Positions 17,827 through 27,645 of a stretch of DNA of 64,000 nucleotides are shown here, piece after piece (the stretch's first letter is position 1; every line of letters starts with the position of its first letter). The position numbers and the translations under genes were made by a program. The notes beneath the pieces were generated by a model. That model worked only from the letters and a program-made list of their open reading frames with translations. It made no database searches and was not told where the DNA came from. Source of the stretch: Thiotrichaceae bacterium (GTDB lineage: Bacteria > Pseudomonadota > Gammaproteobacteria > Beggiatoales > Beggiatoaceae); NCBI GenBank assembly GCA_028688145.1, contig JAQTYU010000003.1, positions 1 to 64,000 of the forward strand, written 5' to 3'.

Positions 17827-19770
17827 ATGAAATTAACCAGCATAGAAATTAAAAACTTTAGATTATTACATGATGTAAAAATCAAACTCGATGACAACAT
17901 AACAGCTATTGTGGGTAAAAATAATTCTGGGAAGACTTCGCTAACGGAAATCTTTAGAATTTTCCTCTCAAAAAACAAGCAGTTCGAGTATTCAGATTTT
18001 TCGTTAAAATCGAATTTTGAGTTCTGTAAACTTTTTCAAAAATATAAAACAAACAACGATCCCGACAAGAAAGAATTTTTGTGGAATGAACTTAATATGA
18101 GTATTCCCAAAATTCAGTTATTTCTAACAGTGCAATATGATGATGCCGACAATTGGGAAAATATTACAAAATTTCTCACCAATCTTGATGACAAGAATGA
18201 GTTTGTTGTTTTGTGTGAGTATGCACCGAAATCGACTGAAAAGTTTTTAGTGGAATTGTGTTCCCCTGAGAAGAAAAAATCTTTAGAACTGTTACAAACA
18301 AATGAATACTATGAGTGCAAAATCAGACCTTACTCCGAATTCGAGGAAACGAGCAATCTCAGTATTTCTGAGTTGAACGCATTGATAAATAGCAAGTTTA
18401 TTTATGCACAAAGAGCCGTAGATGACAGTAATTCCCCCACCAACTCAAAAAAACTATCAGACGTATTTCACAAACAATTCAATGATCAGCATGAAAAAGC
18501 TAGTTCTGCTGCTAGCGAAGAGCTTATAACCGCTTTGGACACGGCTAATACCGAGATCGAAGAAAAATTAAAAACTTTTTTCCAAACTTTCACTATAAAA
18601 TTCGGTGAATTTGGTTTTCCGGGACTTGGTAAAGAAGGAGTTATGCTTAAGTCAGAGCTAAAGTCAGATCATTTGTTTAAAGATAATGTAAGATTATTTC
18701 ATAATATTGATGGTAATCATCTTCCTGAAAAGTATAGTGGGCTTGGTTATAGCAATCTGATCTATATTCTGGCACAACTTATAGCCTTTTATAGTGAAAT
18801 AGAAAATAAAAATGCCCTGAATTTAATATTTATTGAAGAACCAGAAGCACATATGCATCCGCAAATGCAGATGGTGTTTATTCAAAAAATAAATGATTTT
18901 TTAAAGACTATGGGAATAAATTGCCAAATAGTATTTACTACACATTCCTCTCATATATTGAGTAATACTAAATTAGAAAGTATTCGATATTTTATAAAAA
19001 ATGCTTATGTCTCTTCTGTAAAAGACTTATCTAAACTTAGTGCTGAGCCTTCGCAGAAAGTTTTTTTACAACAGTACTTAACATTGGGACGATGCGATTT
19101 ATTTTTTGCAGACAAAGCCATTTTAATTGAGGGTGTCGTTGAAAGAATATTATTGCCCGTGTTTATGAAAAAAATAGATCAAGACTTAACTAAACAATAT
19201 ATTACTACAGTTGAAGTAGGTGGAGCACATGCTCACTTATTCAAAAACTTATTGGCATTTTTAGAGCTAAAAGCTTTAATCATTACTGATATTGATTCAG
19301 TCCATCCTAAGAGTCGAAAAGCATGTAAAACAGGTGAAAGCGATGCTAAATCATGCAACCAGACTATTGAAAATTTGATGCATGGAGAATCTATCATCCA
19401 AGCGTTGCTGAATATTAAGCCTGAGCAGAAAATAATAGAAATTAAGTATGTGCAGAAAATAGAAAACGACAGTATAGAACACGTCAGTCTAGCTTGTCTG
19501 GCATATCAAACTAAGGGCGGAAGAAGCTTCGAGGAGGAATTCATTCTTAATAATATTGAGTATATCATTAAATATAACAAGCAACTTCATGGCATTAAAC
19601 CTGCAGTAAAGAAAAATTTTAACACTCCAGAATTGATCAAAAAGTACGCTTATGAGGTATCCCACAAAATCAAAAAAACGGATTTTGCTTTCGATTTGCT
19701 CAATGTGAGTCAAGATGAGTGGAAAGTTCCCACCTATATCGAGGAAGGTTTATTGTGGTTAGCGAAGTAA
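17827..19770 (+). CDS. gajA: GajA-like OLD-family ATPase/nuclease (Gabija defence)
   Basis: A 647-residue overcoming-lysogenisation-defect (OLD) type protein. The N-terminal ABC-like ATPase has Walker A GKNNSGKTS (30-38) split by a long insertion from SGLGYSNLIY and Walker B LIFIEEPEAHMHP. A C-terminal TOPRIM nuclease follows (ILIEGVVERILLP, then IITDIDS, the DxD). Known GajA proteins are DNA nicking enzymes controlled by nucleotide levels that associate with GajB to stop phage replication. The UvrD-like gene directly behind, overlapping by 16 bp, makes Gabija the best call; a generic class 2 OLD nuclease is the alternative. A weak GAAAG precedes the ATG. It is more AT-rich than smc downstream, consistent with transfer. 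Confidence 0.85.
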   Translation: MKLTSIEIKNFRLLHDVKIKLDDNITAIVGKNNSGKTSLTEIFRIFLSKNKQFEYSDFSLKSNFEFCKLFQKYKTNNDPDKKEFLWNELNMSIPKIQLFLTVQYDDADNWENITKFLTNLDDKNEFVVLCEYAPKSTEKFLVELCSPEKKKSLELLQTNEYYECKIRPYSEFEETSNLSISELNALINSKFIYAQRAVDDSNSPTNSKKLSDVFHKQFNDQHEKASSAASEELITALDTANTEIEEKLKTFFQTFTIKFGEFGFPGLGKEGVMLKSELKSDHLFKDNVRLFHNIDGNHLPEKYSGLGYSNLIYILAQLIAFYSEIENKNALNLIFIEEPEAHMHPQMQMVFIQKINDFLKTMGINCQIVFTTHSSHILSNTKLESIRYFIKNAYVSSVKDLSKLSAEPSQKVFLQQYLTLGRCDLFFADKAILIEGVVERILLPVFMKKIDQDLTKQYITTVEVGGAHAHLFKNLLAFLELKALIITDIDSVHPKSRKACKTGESDAKSCNQTIENLMHGESIIQALLNIKPEQKIIEIKYVQKIENDSIEHVSLACLAYQTKGGRSFEEEFILNNIEYIIKYNKQLHGIKPAVKKNFNTPELIKKYAYEVSHKIKKTDFAFDLLNVSQDEWKVPTYIEEGLLWLAK

Positions 19771-21440
19771 GTGAAGTCGAACAAAAAATATTTGAGTGCA
19801 TTGATGGAAAAAAGCACTTTGTTTTAGATGCTGGTGCAGGCAGTGGAAAAACATTGACTTTAATTAAGACGCTTAATTATGTGATAAAGCATCATGGTTC
19901 GTGTCTGCTAAAAAATAATCAAAAAATTGTTTGCATTACTTATACAAATGTGGCTAAAGACGAGATTATTAAAAGAACGGAGCATAATAATTTAATTGTT
20001 GTGAGTACAATTCACGATTTCTTGTGGGACAGTATTAAACAGTTTCAAACTGAACTGAGAAAAATACTGTTAGTATGGATCAATGAAAAATTGGTCTCAA
20101 CGATAGAAAAAGCTAAAAAGCCGAAGACGACAAGCAAAAAGTATAAACAATACGTTGAAGATATAGAGAAATATCAAGCAGATATTGAATCAATATCATC
20201 TAATAAACCACAGATTACCTATAAAAGTCATCCAAACTATTCCAAAGGGATATTCACTCATGATGATTTGATTGTCATTGCGAACAAGATGTTTTTGTCT
20301 CATAAGAAATTATGTCGTCTAAGCACGATGTTATACCCTTTTATCTTTGTCGATGAATATCAAGATACACAAAAAGAAACTATTGATATTCTTTTGAACC
20401 AATTGAACTCAGAAAGTGGCTTTGTAGTTGGTTTTTTTGGTGATAAATGGCAACAGATTTATGATGGAGGTATTGGAGAAATACCAATCGAGCATAATTT
20501 AATTCGTATTGAAAAAACGGAAAACTACAGATCATCCCCGCAAGTAATTACTCTGCTTAACAACATTAGAACAGATATAAAACAAGTTGCAATGAATTCC
20601 AGTGCCGTGGATAGTAGTGTCACGTTTCATTTCTACCCAACTGAAACATTTAATGTGCAAAAACTTATAGTAGATACACTTCTGGAAAAGTGGAATGTGC
20701 AACAAGACAAAATCAATAAACTTTATTTAACACATCGTATGATTGCCAGAGAAAATGAATGTAGTGACATATACGATGCGCATAATGAATATGGTAACGA
20801 TTCCCTTACAGACAATAAAAACAATAGAGGCTGGTCACCTTACACAGACTTTCTTTTTGATATACGAGAACTATTTCAGCTTTACCTGGACAATAGAATT
20901 CAAGACTTTCTAAGTAAGATAAGTTATGAAATAACATCTATTGACTCAAAAAAACGCCTACGGTCTATAATGGATGAAGCTCTAGAAATAAAGCTTCATG
21001 GCAATATAAAAGATATTATCGATTTTTTCACGGAAAAAAACTTGCTTATCCCCTCAGAAAAAATGACTAATTTTGATTTAGAAAAACCTGAGAAGAAAAA
21101 ATTTTACGATAAATTAATGCCTATTAAGTATTCTCAATTCGAGAAATATCATGAAATATATCAAAATACTTTTAGTACACAACATGGTACCAAAGGCGAT
21201 GAATTTGATAATGTTTTAATTATCATTGATGATAGATCTTGGAAGAACTATAACTTTAATCAGTATTTTTCTGGAGAGAAGTCTACAGAAGCGTGTTATA
21301 TTAGAACAAGAAATCTCTTTTATGTTATTTGTTCCCGTGCAAAAAAGAACCTTGCGGTATTGTGTGTTTCACCATTATCAGACCCTGCACAAAATACGCT
21401 CAAACAATGGTTCGGTGAAGGTAATTACTATATCGAATAA
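19755..21440 (+). CDS. gajB: GajB-like UvrD/Rep helicase (Gabija defence)
   Basis: A superfamily 1 helicase-like protein of about 561 residues. Walker A DAGAGSGKT (25-33), Walker B FVDEYQDTQ, motif III-like FFGDKWQQIYD, motif IV ENYRSSPQVI, motif V TQHGTKGDEF and motif VI FYVICSRAKKNL are all visible. In Gabija, GajB senses DNA ends or nucleotide depletion and works with GajA. The start is the GTG at 19755-19757 because GAGGAAGG lies 6 nt upstream; an ATG at 19719 would add 12 residues lying wholly within gajA. Translation is probably coupled to gajA. Confidence 0.85.
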   Translation: MVSEVSEVEQKIFECIDGKKHFVLDAGAGSGKTLTLIKTLNYVIKHHGSCLLKNNQKIVCITYTNVAKDEIIKRTEHNNLIVVSTIHDFLWDSIKQFQTELRKILLVWINEKLVSTIEKAKKPKTTSKKYKQYVEDIEKYQADIESISSNKPQITYKSHPNYSKGIFTHDDLIVIANKMFLSHKKLCRLSTMLYPFIFVDEYQDTQKETIDILLNQLNSESGFVVGFFGDKWQQIYDGGIGEIPIEHNLIRIEKTENYRSSPQVITLLNNIRTDIKQVAMNSSAVDSSVTFHFYPTETFNVQKLIVDTLLEKWNVQQDKINKLYLTHRMIARENECSDIYDAHNEYGNDSLTDNKNNRGWSPYTDFLFDIRELFQLYLDNRIQDFLSKISYEITSIDSKKRLRSIMDEALEIKLHGNIKDIIDFFTEKNLLIPSEKMTNFDLEKPEKKKFYDKLMPIKYSQFEKYHEIYQNTFSTQHGTKGDEFDNVLIIIDDRSWKNYNFNQYFSGEKSTEACYIRTRNLFYVICSRAKKNLAVLCVSPLSDPAQNTLKQWFGEGNYYIE

Positions 21441-21654
21441 TACTCGGTTTACATGAGTAAATTAGCTTCGTAGACTTAATAAGAAGATATAAGTCCATAC
21501 TCAATCCGCCTTCACCCTGCACGTTATACAATCCCCGCCTTTCCCTGTATAATCAAACTGTTTAATACTCTCTGTGCTACATTGCAACAGACCCTCATTC
21601 ACAACCCATTGTTTATCAATTAAACATTATTCACCCTAGCAAACGATTGAGAGA

Positions 21655-24600
21655 ATGCGCTTAAGCAAAATCAAACTCGCAGGCTTCAAATCCTTCGTTG
21701 ATCCCACGAGCATATCTTTTCCCAGCAATCGCGTCGGCATTGTCGGGCCAAACGGCTGCGGCAAATCTAACGTGATTGATGCTGTGCGTTGGGTCATGGG
21801 CGAAAGCTCCGCAAAACATCTGCGTGGCGGCGCAATGACCGATGTCATTTTCAACGGTTCAACGACCCGCAAACCCGTAGAACAAGCTGCCATCGAGTTA
21901 GTGTTTGAGCAAGTCAATCTCCCACAATATCCCCCGAATTCCGAAATTTCCGTGAAACGCCAAATCGGGCGCGACGCACAATCAGACTATTTTTTAAACG
22001 GGGTGCGCTGTCGGCGCAAAGATATTACTGATTTATTTTTAGGCACAGGGCTAGGGCCGCGTAGTTATGCGATTATTGAACAAGGCATGATTTCACGGCT
22101 GATTGAAGCCAAACCTGATGAATTACGCATTTTTTTAGAAGAAGCAGCGGGAATTTCTAAATACAAAGAAAGACGTAAAGAAACCGAATTACGCATGAAA
22201 CAAACCCGCGATAATTTGGCACGTCTTGACGAAGTGCGCAATGAACTGGGGCGGCAACTCGATAAATTACAAAAACAAGCTAAAGATGCAGAACGTCAAC
22301 AACGCTTAAAACAAGAAGAAGCTTTATTAAAAGCGCAATTAGCTGCCTTACGCTGGAATAGTTTAGATTTAGCCGTACAAGAACAACAATTTCAAATTGA
22401 TGAACAAGCCGCTTTATTAGAAAATGATTTATTAAGCCTGCATAATTTAAGCGACACCCACAAACAACAACGCGAAGCCCACACCGCTGCCCAACATCAT
22501 TTCAATGAGTTACAAGCGCGGACGTATGGCGTAGAAGGCGAAATTACGCGGCTTGAGCAAAGCATTGAACACACGCAGGAACGTCAAGAGCAATTGCAAT
22601 GGGATTTAGAGCAGCTCGAAACCACTTTGCAAGAAACCCAGCGACAAATTGACAGCGACGAAGCGCAATTAGAAGCCTTAACTGTAGAAAGCAATGAAGC
22701 CGAAGAAGCCTTAGAAGAGGCGCAACAACACGAATTTGCAGCCAAAGAAACTTTATTTTCAACCGAAGATCAATTACATACCTGGCAACGCGACTGGGAA
22801 GCTTTCAATCAGCGCATTGCTGAACCCACGCAACGGGTGCAAGTCGAGCGCACGCGACTGCAAAATTTAGAACAACGCCTGCACGAAGCCCAAAAACGTT
22901 TATTACGTTTGGGACAAGAAGCCCAAGAATTAATTCCTTATGAATTAGAAAAATTAGTCACTGGATTAAAAACTGAATTTTCTGAGCTAGAAATCAATTT
23001 ATCTGAAGCCGAGCACACTTTAAACACCCATCAAACCGCCGTGCTGCAATTGCGCGATGTCACCCAAACGCTTGCCGCCCGCCTGCATGAAAGTCAATCG
23101 CAATCCCATCAATTAACGGGACGACTGGCTTCGCTAGAAGCTTTACAAGAAGCGGCTCTCGGCAAAAGCAATGCCGATTTAAGCGCGTGGTTACACGTCA
23201 ATCAATTGCGTGATTTGCCACGTTTAGCTGAAACTTTGCAAGTGGAAAAAGGCTGGGAACGCGCAGTTGAAATTGTGCTGGGGAATCGTTTAGAAAGTTT
23301 ATGTGTCGGAAATTTAGACAATTTAGCCTCAGCCCTTGAAAAATTGCCCAATGGCAAATTATATTTTTTAGAAACCCACGCCGTACAGCCCGCAAGTTTA
23401 TTAAAACAAGCGAGTTTATTGGACAAAATCCAATGTTCTTGGGATATTAGCAGTTTATTGGCGGGCGTGTTGATTGCAGAAAATTTGCAACAAGCCTATA
23501 GCCTACGTGCTGAGTTGGCAGCGCATGAATCAATTATCACCCCGCAAGGCATTTGGTTGGGGAAAAATTGGTTGTGCAGCCAGCAAGGACATGACGAAAT
23601 GGCGGGCGTGTTGGCGCGTGAGCAAGAATTGCAGGCAGTCACGGCAAAACTCGCGGCTTTGGATAAAGCGGTGTTCAGTTTGACCGCAGAATTGGCGCAA
23701 CAACGCGAAACTTTGCACGAACACGAGCAACAACGCGATCAAGCGCAGCGCAACGTTAATGAATTAAAAGAACAAAGTTCACAAACGCAGGCACAATTAA
23801 CCGCTAAACAAGCGCGTTTAGAGCATGTGCGCCACCAATTGGCGCGGGTGACGGAAGAACAAGCGGAATTGCAGGCGCAAGTCGGCGAAGACACTGAAAA
23901 TTTAGAAAGTACGCAGGAAAGTTTCGATTCGGCTTTAGCCTTGATGAATCAGTTGGCAGACGAGCGCGAAGAGCTGGGGCGACAACGTGAATATGTGCAA
24001 ACCGCTGTTGAACAGGCGCGTCATGCCCAACAGTCGGCGCAGGAAACACGGCATCGAATTGAAGTGCGTTTGGAAGCCTCGCGCACTGATTATGCACGCT
24101 TGCAACAGGGTTTAGAACGTTTCACCACGCGCCTTGACCAATTGACCGAACAGCGTTATGAATTGCAGCAAAATCTGGAAAAACAGTGCGATCCGCTGGA
24201 GCGTTTGCAAACCGAATTGCAGGAATATCAGCAACAAGCGCGTGAATTAGAAGAAGATGTTTCGCAGGCGAAATTGACGGTGCAACATTTGGACAGCGCA
24301 TTGAATCAATATGAAGCGCAACGCCATGAATTGGAACAACGCAGCCAGACTTTACGCGACAGTTTAGAAGCGGCACGCATGAATAGCCAAACGGATAAAG
24401 TGCGGCGGCAAACTTTAGAAGAGCAGTTGGCAGAATTAGAACTCACGCCCTTGGCTTTGTTAGCAGAACTGCCTGAATATGCGGATGAAGCGAGCTGGCT
24501 TTCACAGATTGAAGCGGTGGAACGTAAATTAGAGCGGCTGGGTTCGGTGAATATGGCGGCGTTGCAAGAATGTGAAGAGCAAATGCAGCGTAAACAATAT

Positions 24601-25152
24601 TTAGACGACCAAGCCGAAGATTTAAATAATGCTTTGAATTTATTGGAAAATGCAATTCGTACCATTGACCGCGAAACTCGGACGCGTTTTCAGCAAACTG
24701 TGGACACGGTTAATCAGAATTTACAAGAGATGTTCCCGCGTTTATTTGGCGGCGGTCAGGCATATTTGCAATTGACCGAGGAAGATATTTTAAAAGCAGG
24801 GGTGACGATTATGGCGCGTCCGCCCGGCAAGCGTAACAGCACGATTCATTTATTATCGGGTGGCGAAAAAACCTTGACCGCAATCGCCTTGGTGTTTGCG
24901 ATTTTTCAACTCAATCCCGCGCCGTTTTGTATGCTGGATGAAGTGGACGCGCCCTTAGATGATGTCAACGTGGGCAGATTTTGCACTTTGGTGAAAGCGA
25001 TGTCGGAACGTTTACAATTCATTTTTATTTCACACAATAAAATTACCATGGAAGTGGCGGAACAACTGATCGGGGTCACCATGCAAGAAGCGGGAGTTTC
25101 GCGTCCTGTGGCGGTTGATCTGGAAAAAGCAGTGGATATGGTGGCAGCATGA
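21655..25152 (+). CDS. smc: Chromosome segregation protein SMC
   Basis: A 1165-residue SMC ATPase that condenses and segregates the nucleoid, normally with ScpA and ScpB. Walker A GPNGCGKSN (32-40) starts the head; long glutamine-rich coiled coils flank a hinge at about 500-650. The C-terminal head has LLSGGEKTLTAIAL and Walker B FCMLDEVDAPLDD. Length and organisation are typical. It begins a two-gene unit with zipA, overlapping as ATGATGG. No scpAB in the window. Confidence 0.97.
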   Translation: MRLSKIKLAGFKSFVDPTSISFPSNRVGIVGPNGCGKSNVIDAVRWVMGESSAKHLRGGAMTDVIFNGSTTRKPVEQAAIELVFEQVNLPQYPPNSEISVKRQIGRDAQSDYFLNGVRCRRKDITDLFLGTGLGPRSYAIIEQGMISRLIEAKPDELRIFLEEAAGISKYKERRKETELRMKQTRDNLARLDEVRNELGRQLDKLQKQAKDAERQQRLKQEEALLKAQLAALRWNSLDLAVQEQQFQIDEQAALLENDLLSLHNLSDTHKQQREAHTAAQHHFNELQARTYGVEGEITRLEQSIEHTQERQEQLQWDLEQLETTLQETQRQIDSDEAQLEALTVESNEAEEALEEAQQHEFAAKETLFSTEDQLHTWQRDWEAFNQRIAEPTQRVQVERTRLQNLEQRLHEAQKRLLRLGQEAQELIPYELEKLVTGLKTEFSELEINLSEAEHTLNTHQTAVLQLRDVTQTLAARLHESQSQSHQLTGRLASLEALQEAALGKSNADLSAWLHVNQLRDLPRLAETLQVEKGWERAVEIVLGNRLESLCVGNLDNLASALEKLPNGKLYFLETHAVQPASLLKQASLLDKIQCSWDISSLLAGVLIAENLQQAYSLRAELAAHESIITPQGIWLGKNWLCSQQGHDEMAGVLAREQELQAVTAKLAALDKAVFSLTAELAQQRETLHEHEQQRDQAQRNVNELKEQSSQTQAQLTAKQARLEHVRHQLARVTEEQAELQAQVGEDTENLESTQESFDSALALMNQLADEREELGRQREYVQTAVEQARHAQQSAQETRHRIEVRLEASRTDYARLQQGLERFTTRLDQLTEQRYELQQNLEKQCDPLERLQTELQEYQQQARELEEDVSQAKLTVQHLDSALNQYEAQRHELEQRSQTLRDSLEAARMNSQTDKVRRQTLEEQLAELELTPLALLAELPEYADEASWLSQIEAVERKLERLGSVNMAALQECEEQMQRKQYLDDQAEDLNNALNLLENAIRTIDRETRTRFQQTVDTVNQNLQEMFPRLFGGGQAYLQLTEEDILKAGVTIMARPPGKRNSTIHLLSGGEKTLTAIALVFAIFQLNPAPFCMLDEVDAPLDDVNVGRFCTLVKAMSERLQFIFISHNKITMEVAEQLIGVTMQEAGVSRPVAVDLEKAVDMVAA

Positions 25153-25841
25153 TGGATGTGAATGAAGTGCTCAATTGGATGCAGCAGCACGGGTTTTGGT
25201 TAAGTGTTGGGGCGGGCGCGTTCTTATTTTTATTATTAATTATTTTAATCTTGCGGCGGCGTAAACAGGCGGCAGTGCAAGAAGATGATTTATATGGGGA
25301 TCGTTATTTTGATGAAACCCCCGAAGAAAATGCGTTTCAGGGTAAACCTAAAAAAGAATCACGCCGTGTTGAACGCGAAGCCGCGCCTGCGCCACCGCGT
25401 AAGCGTCAGCCCAGCGAAGAACAGCCGTTAATTCTGGTGTTATTTGTCACTGCAAAACAGCCCACGGGTTTTACAGGCAGTGATATTTTTTCCGTGTTGG
25501 AAGAATTGGGCTGTGAGTACGGCAAACATCAGATTTTCCATCATTTTGGCGTGGGCGAGCCTAAGGCAAAACAAGCGGTATTCAGCATTGCGGATATGTT
25601 AGAACCCGGTGTGTTTGACCCTGATAATAAAGAAAATTTTGTCACCGAAGGCTTGGCGATATTCATGCAATTGCCGGGGGTGTTTGGGGGGCGGGTTGCG
25701 TTTGAATTGATGTTGAACACCACGCAACGCATGGCAGAAATGCTTGAAGGGCAAGTATGCGATGAACGCCGTAAGCCTTTAGAACCTGCGATGATTGAGG
25801 TGTTGCGGGAAAGAATTGCGAAGTTTGAACAGCGGGAATAA
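25149..25841 (+). CDS. zipA: Cell division protein ZipA
   Basis: A 230-residue inner-membrane protein that tethers FtsZ to the membrane during division. One N-terminal membrane helix (about 17-36, FWLSVGAGAFLFLLLIILIL) is followed by RRRK, a charged linker shorter than in enteric ZipA, and the C-terminal FtsZ-binding domain (about 95-225: ILVLFVTAKQPTGFTGSDIF ... HQIFHHFG ... PGVFG). ATG overlaps the smc stop. ZipA is essentially restricted to Gammaproteobacteria, a main reason for the lineage call. ligA, often next, is absent. Confidence 0.95.
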   Translation: MMDVNEVLNWMQQHGFWLSVGAGAFLFLLLIILILRRRKQAAVQEDDLYGDRYFDETPEENAFQGKPKKESRRVEREAAPAPPRKRQPSEEQPLILVLFVTAKQPTGFTGSDIFSVLEELGCEYGKHQIFHHFGVGEPKAKQAVFSIADMLEPGVFDPDNKENFVTEGLAIFMQLPGVFGGRVAFELMLNTTQRMAEMLEGQVCDERRKPLEPAMIEVLRERIAKFEQRE

Positions 25842-25876
25842 GTATTTAAAAATACTAAGCTTCTCATTTCAGATTG

Positions 25877-25919
25877 AAAAGAGCTGATAGATTTTAGAAA
25901 CCTGTCAGCTCTTTTTTTT
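25877..25919. terminator. Bidirectional rho-independent terminator
   Basis: The arms AAGAGCTGATAG and CTGTCAGCTCTT (one mismatch) are followed by an eight-T run. On the other strand the stem is followed by TTTTCAATC. It serves smc-zipA and the convergent membrane-TPR gene, whose stop lies in the T-run. Confidence 0.85.
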
Positions 25920-27588
25920 AAGGCTGCTTCTCTGGAGTTTTGGCAGGTAAACTTTTGAGCAATTCACGCACGGGTTCTGCGGTGGGGTCTAAGCTCAGTG
26001 CTTTTTCCAAAGCGTCACGGGCTTCGTCAAACTTGCCTTGTCGTTGATAAATCAGTCCCACGTTGTAATACAGCACTTCTTTCGACACGCTCAGTGGCAC
26101 ATCATAAACAATTAAGTTTTGGTATAACTCTAGTGCTGTTTGTAATTGCCCGATTTTAACGTAGCACTGCGCTAAATTGTAATGAACAGCACTGTATTGA
26201 TTAGGTCGTAAACCTGGGGATTTTTGAAGCACTTCTATCGCTTTTTGATATTCGCCCATTCTGAAATAAGCATTGCCCACATTCAACCAGATAGCGGGCA
26301 TATCTGCTGCAAATGTCAGCACATAACCCCAAAATCCTAAATCATTTTTCCACACTTTGCTTTGTTGCACTGTGGCATAGCTCAAGCCCAGCGTGATTAA
26401 TAACACGCCTATTCCTGTCGCAACACGCCGAATCCATCGTGGATGAAACAGTCCATAGCTAAATCCCGTGGCAACAATCAAATAAAACGGCAAGGTACTG
26501 ATGTAAGCATAACGGTCAGCAGCGGCTTGTGAACCCACTTGAATTAAACCCAAAACAGGGAGCAAGCTGACGAGGTAAAATAACCAACAAATCAACCACG
26601 CGAACTGGCGTTTGTACCATGCGTAGATTGCCAAAGCACTTAATAAAATCACCGCTGCGACTGCCATAAATGCCAAAGGATTTTCAACGATATGTCTATC
26701 CAAAGGATATAAGGGCGAGAGTCCAATCGGCAGCAAAAATTTGGATAAATATAAAATGATGCTGTCAAAAGCATTGAGTACGCGCCCCGCAATGCTTACC
26801 TTCTCGAGTGAAACAATCGCGCTTGCTTGATGTTGCGCCAACATCGTGAGCCACACATCTAATAAACTGCCCAAGAAAAATGGAATTTTCTCAATGCCTA
26901 GCTTTAGTAGAGATTCTTGGCGCGGGCTGGCTGTCCAAAACGTGCGCCGCAAAGGATAAATATCCAATAGCAACAAAACTACAGGTAAAGTCACTGCCAT
27001 CGGTTTTGACATCAAAGCAAGGCAAAAGCACAATAAACTCAGAAAATAATCACGACGCAACCGTGTTTGTGCGTAATTCAAGTAAGTACTAATTGTGAGC
27101 AAACTGAAAAATAAAGAAAGGACATCTTTGCGCTCTGCAATCCACACCACAGATTCTACATGTTGGGGATGAATCCCAAACCATAGCGCGGCAAGGGCTG
27201 CAATCCATAAATTTCTGTTTTCTGTAGAAATCGTGGAATTATGTAATTTCAGCAGTTTTAGGGCTAATAAGAAAAACAGCACGGTATTTGCACTGTGCCA
27301 CAATGAATTAGTGAGATGAAAACCCCAAGGATTTAAGCCATAAATCGCATAATCGATAGAGTAAGAAAACCAAGTCAGCGGATGCCAGTTTGCAACTTGA
27401 AGACTGGTCAACATTTGCCAAAGATTTTCCCATGCTAATGAACGAATCATTTTGGTTTCTATGACATATAAGTGAGTGTCCCAGGTCAAAAACTCAGAAT
27501 TTAGGCTGGGATAATACACGCCAAAACTGATAATAAATAACAGTCCACTGAGTAATAGCAGAGTACGGTTTGAAAAAGCTAAGAGCAC
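25918..27588 (-). CDS. Membrane protein with C-terminal TPRs (TMTC/PMT-like), paralog 1
   Basis: A 556-residue protein with about ten membrane helices in the first 400 residues and about three TPR units at 425-545 (IWLNVGNAYFRMGEYQKAIE, YNLAQCYVKIGQLQTALELY, YYNVGLIYQRQGKFDEARDA). The early WDTHLYV, NWHPLTW and GIHPQHVESVVWIAERKDV motifs are typical of bacterial relatives of TMTC O-mannosyltransferases (GT-C type), which use lipid-linked sugars in the periplasm. The acceptor is unknown. It lies next to a close paralog upstream on the same strand. Confidence 0.8.
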   Translation of the reverse strand: MLLAFSNRTLLLLSGLLFIISFGVYYPSLNSEFLTWDTHLYVIETKMIRSLAWENLWQMLTSLQVANWHPLTWFSYSIDYAIYGLNPWGFHLTNSLWHSANTVLFFLLALKLLKLHNSTISTENRNLWIAALAALWFGIHPQHVESVVWIAERKDVLSLFFSLLTISTYLNYAQTRLRRDYFLSLLCFCLALMSKPMAVTLPVVLLLLDIYPLRRTFWTASPRQESLLKLGIEKIPFFLGSLLDVWLTMLAQHQASAIVSLEKVSIAGRVLNAFDSIILYLSKFLLPIGLSPLYPLDRHIVENPLAFMAVAAVILLSALAIYAWYKRQFAWLICWLFYLVSLLPVLGLIQVGSQAAADRYAYISTLPFYLIVATGFSYGLFHPRWIRRVATGIGVLLITLGLSYATVQQSKVWKNDLGFWGYVLTFAADMPAIWLNVGNAYFRMGEYQKAIEVLQKSPGLRPNQYSAVHYNLAQCYVKIGQLQTALELYQNLIVYDVPLSVSKEVLYYNVGLIYQRQGKFDEARDALEKALSLDPTAEPVRELLKSLPAKTPEKQP

Positions 27589-27645
27589 GATGTAACCTTT
27601 ATGAAAAGTGGTTGTTTAGCTATTTTTAAGTGAAAATATTCAAAA

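Noticed and set aside
24306..24665. 119-codon reverse frame inside smc
   Set aside because: Shadow of the SMC coiled coil; no independent start signal.
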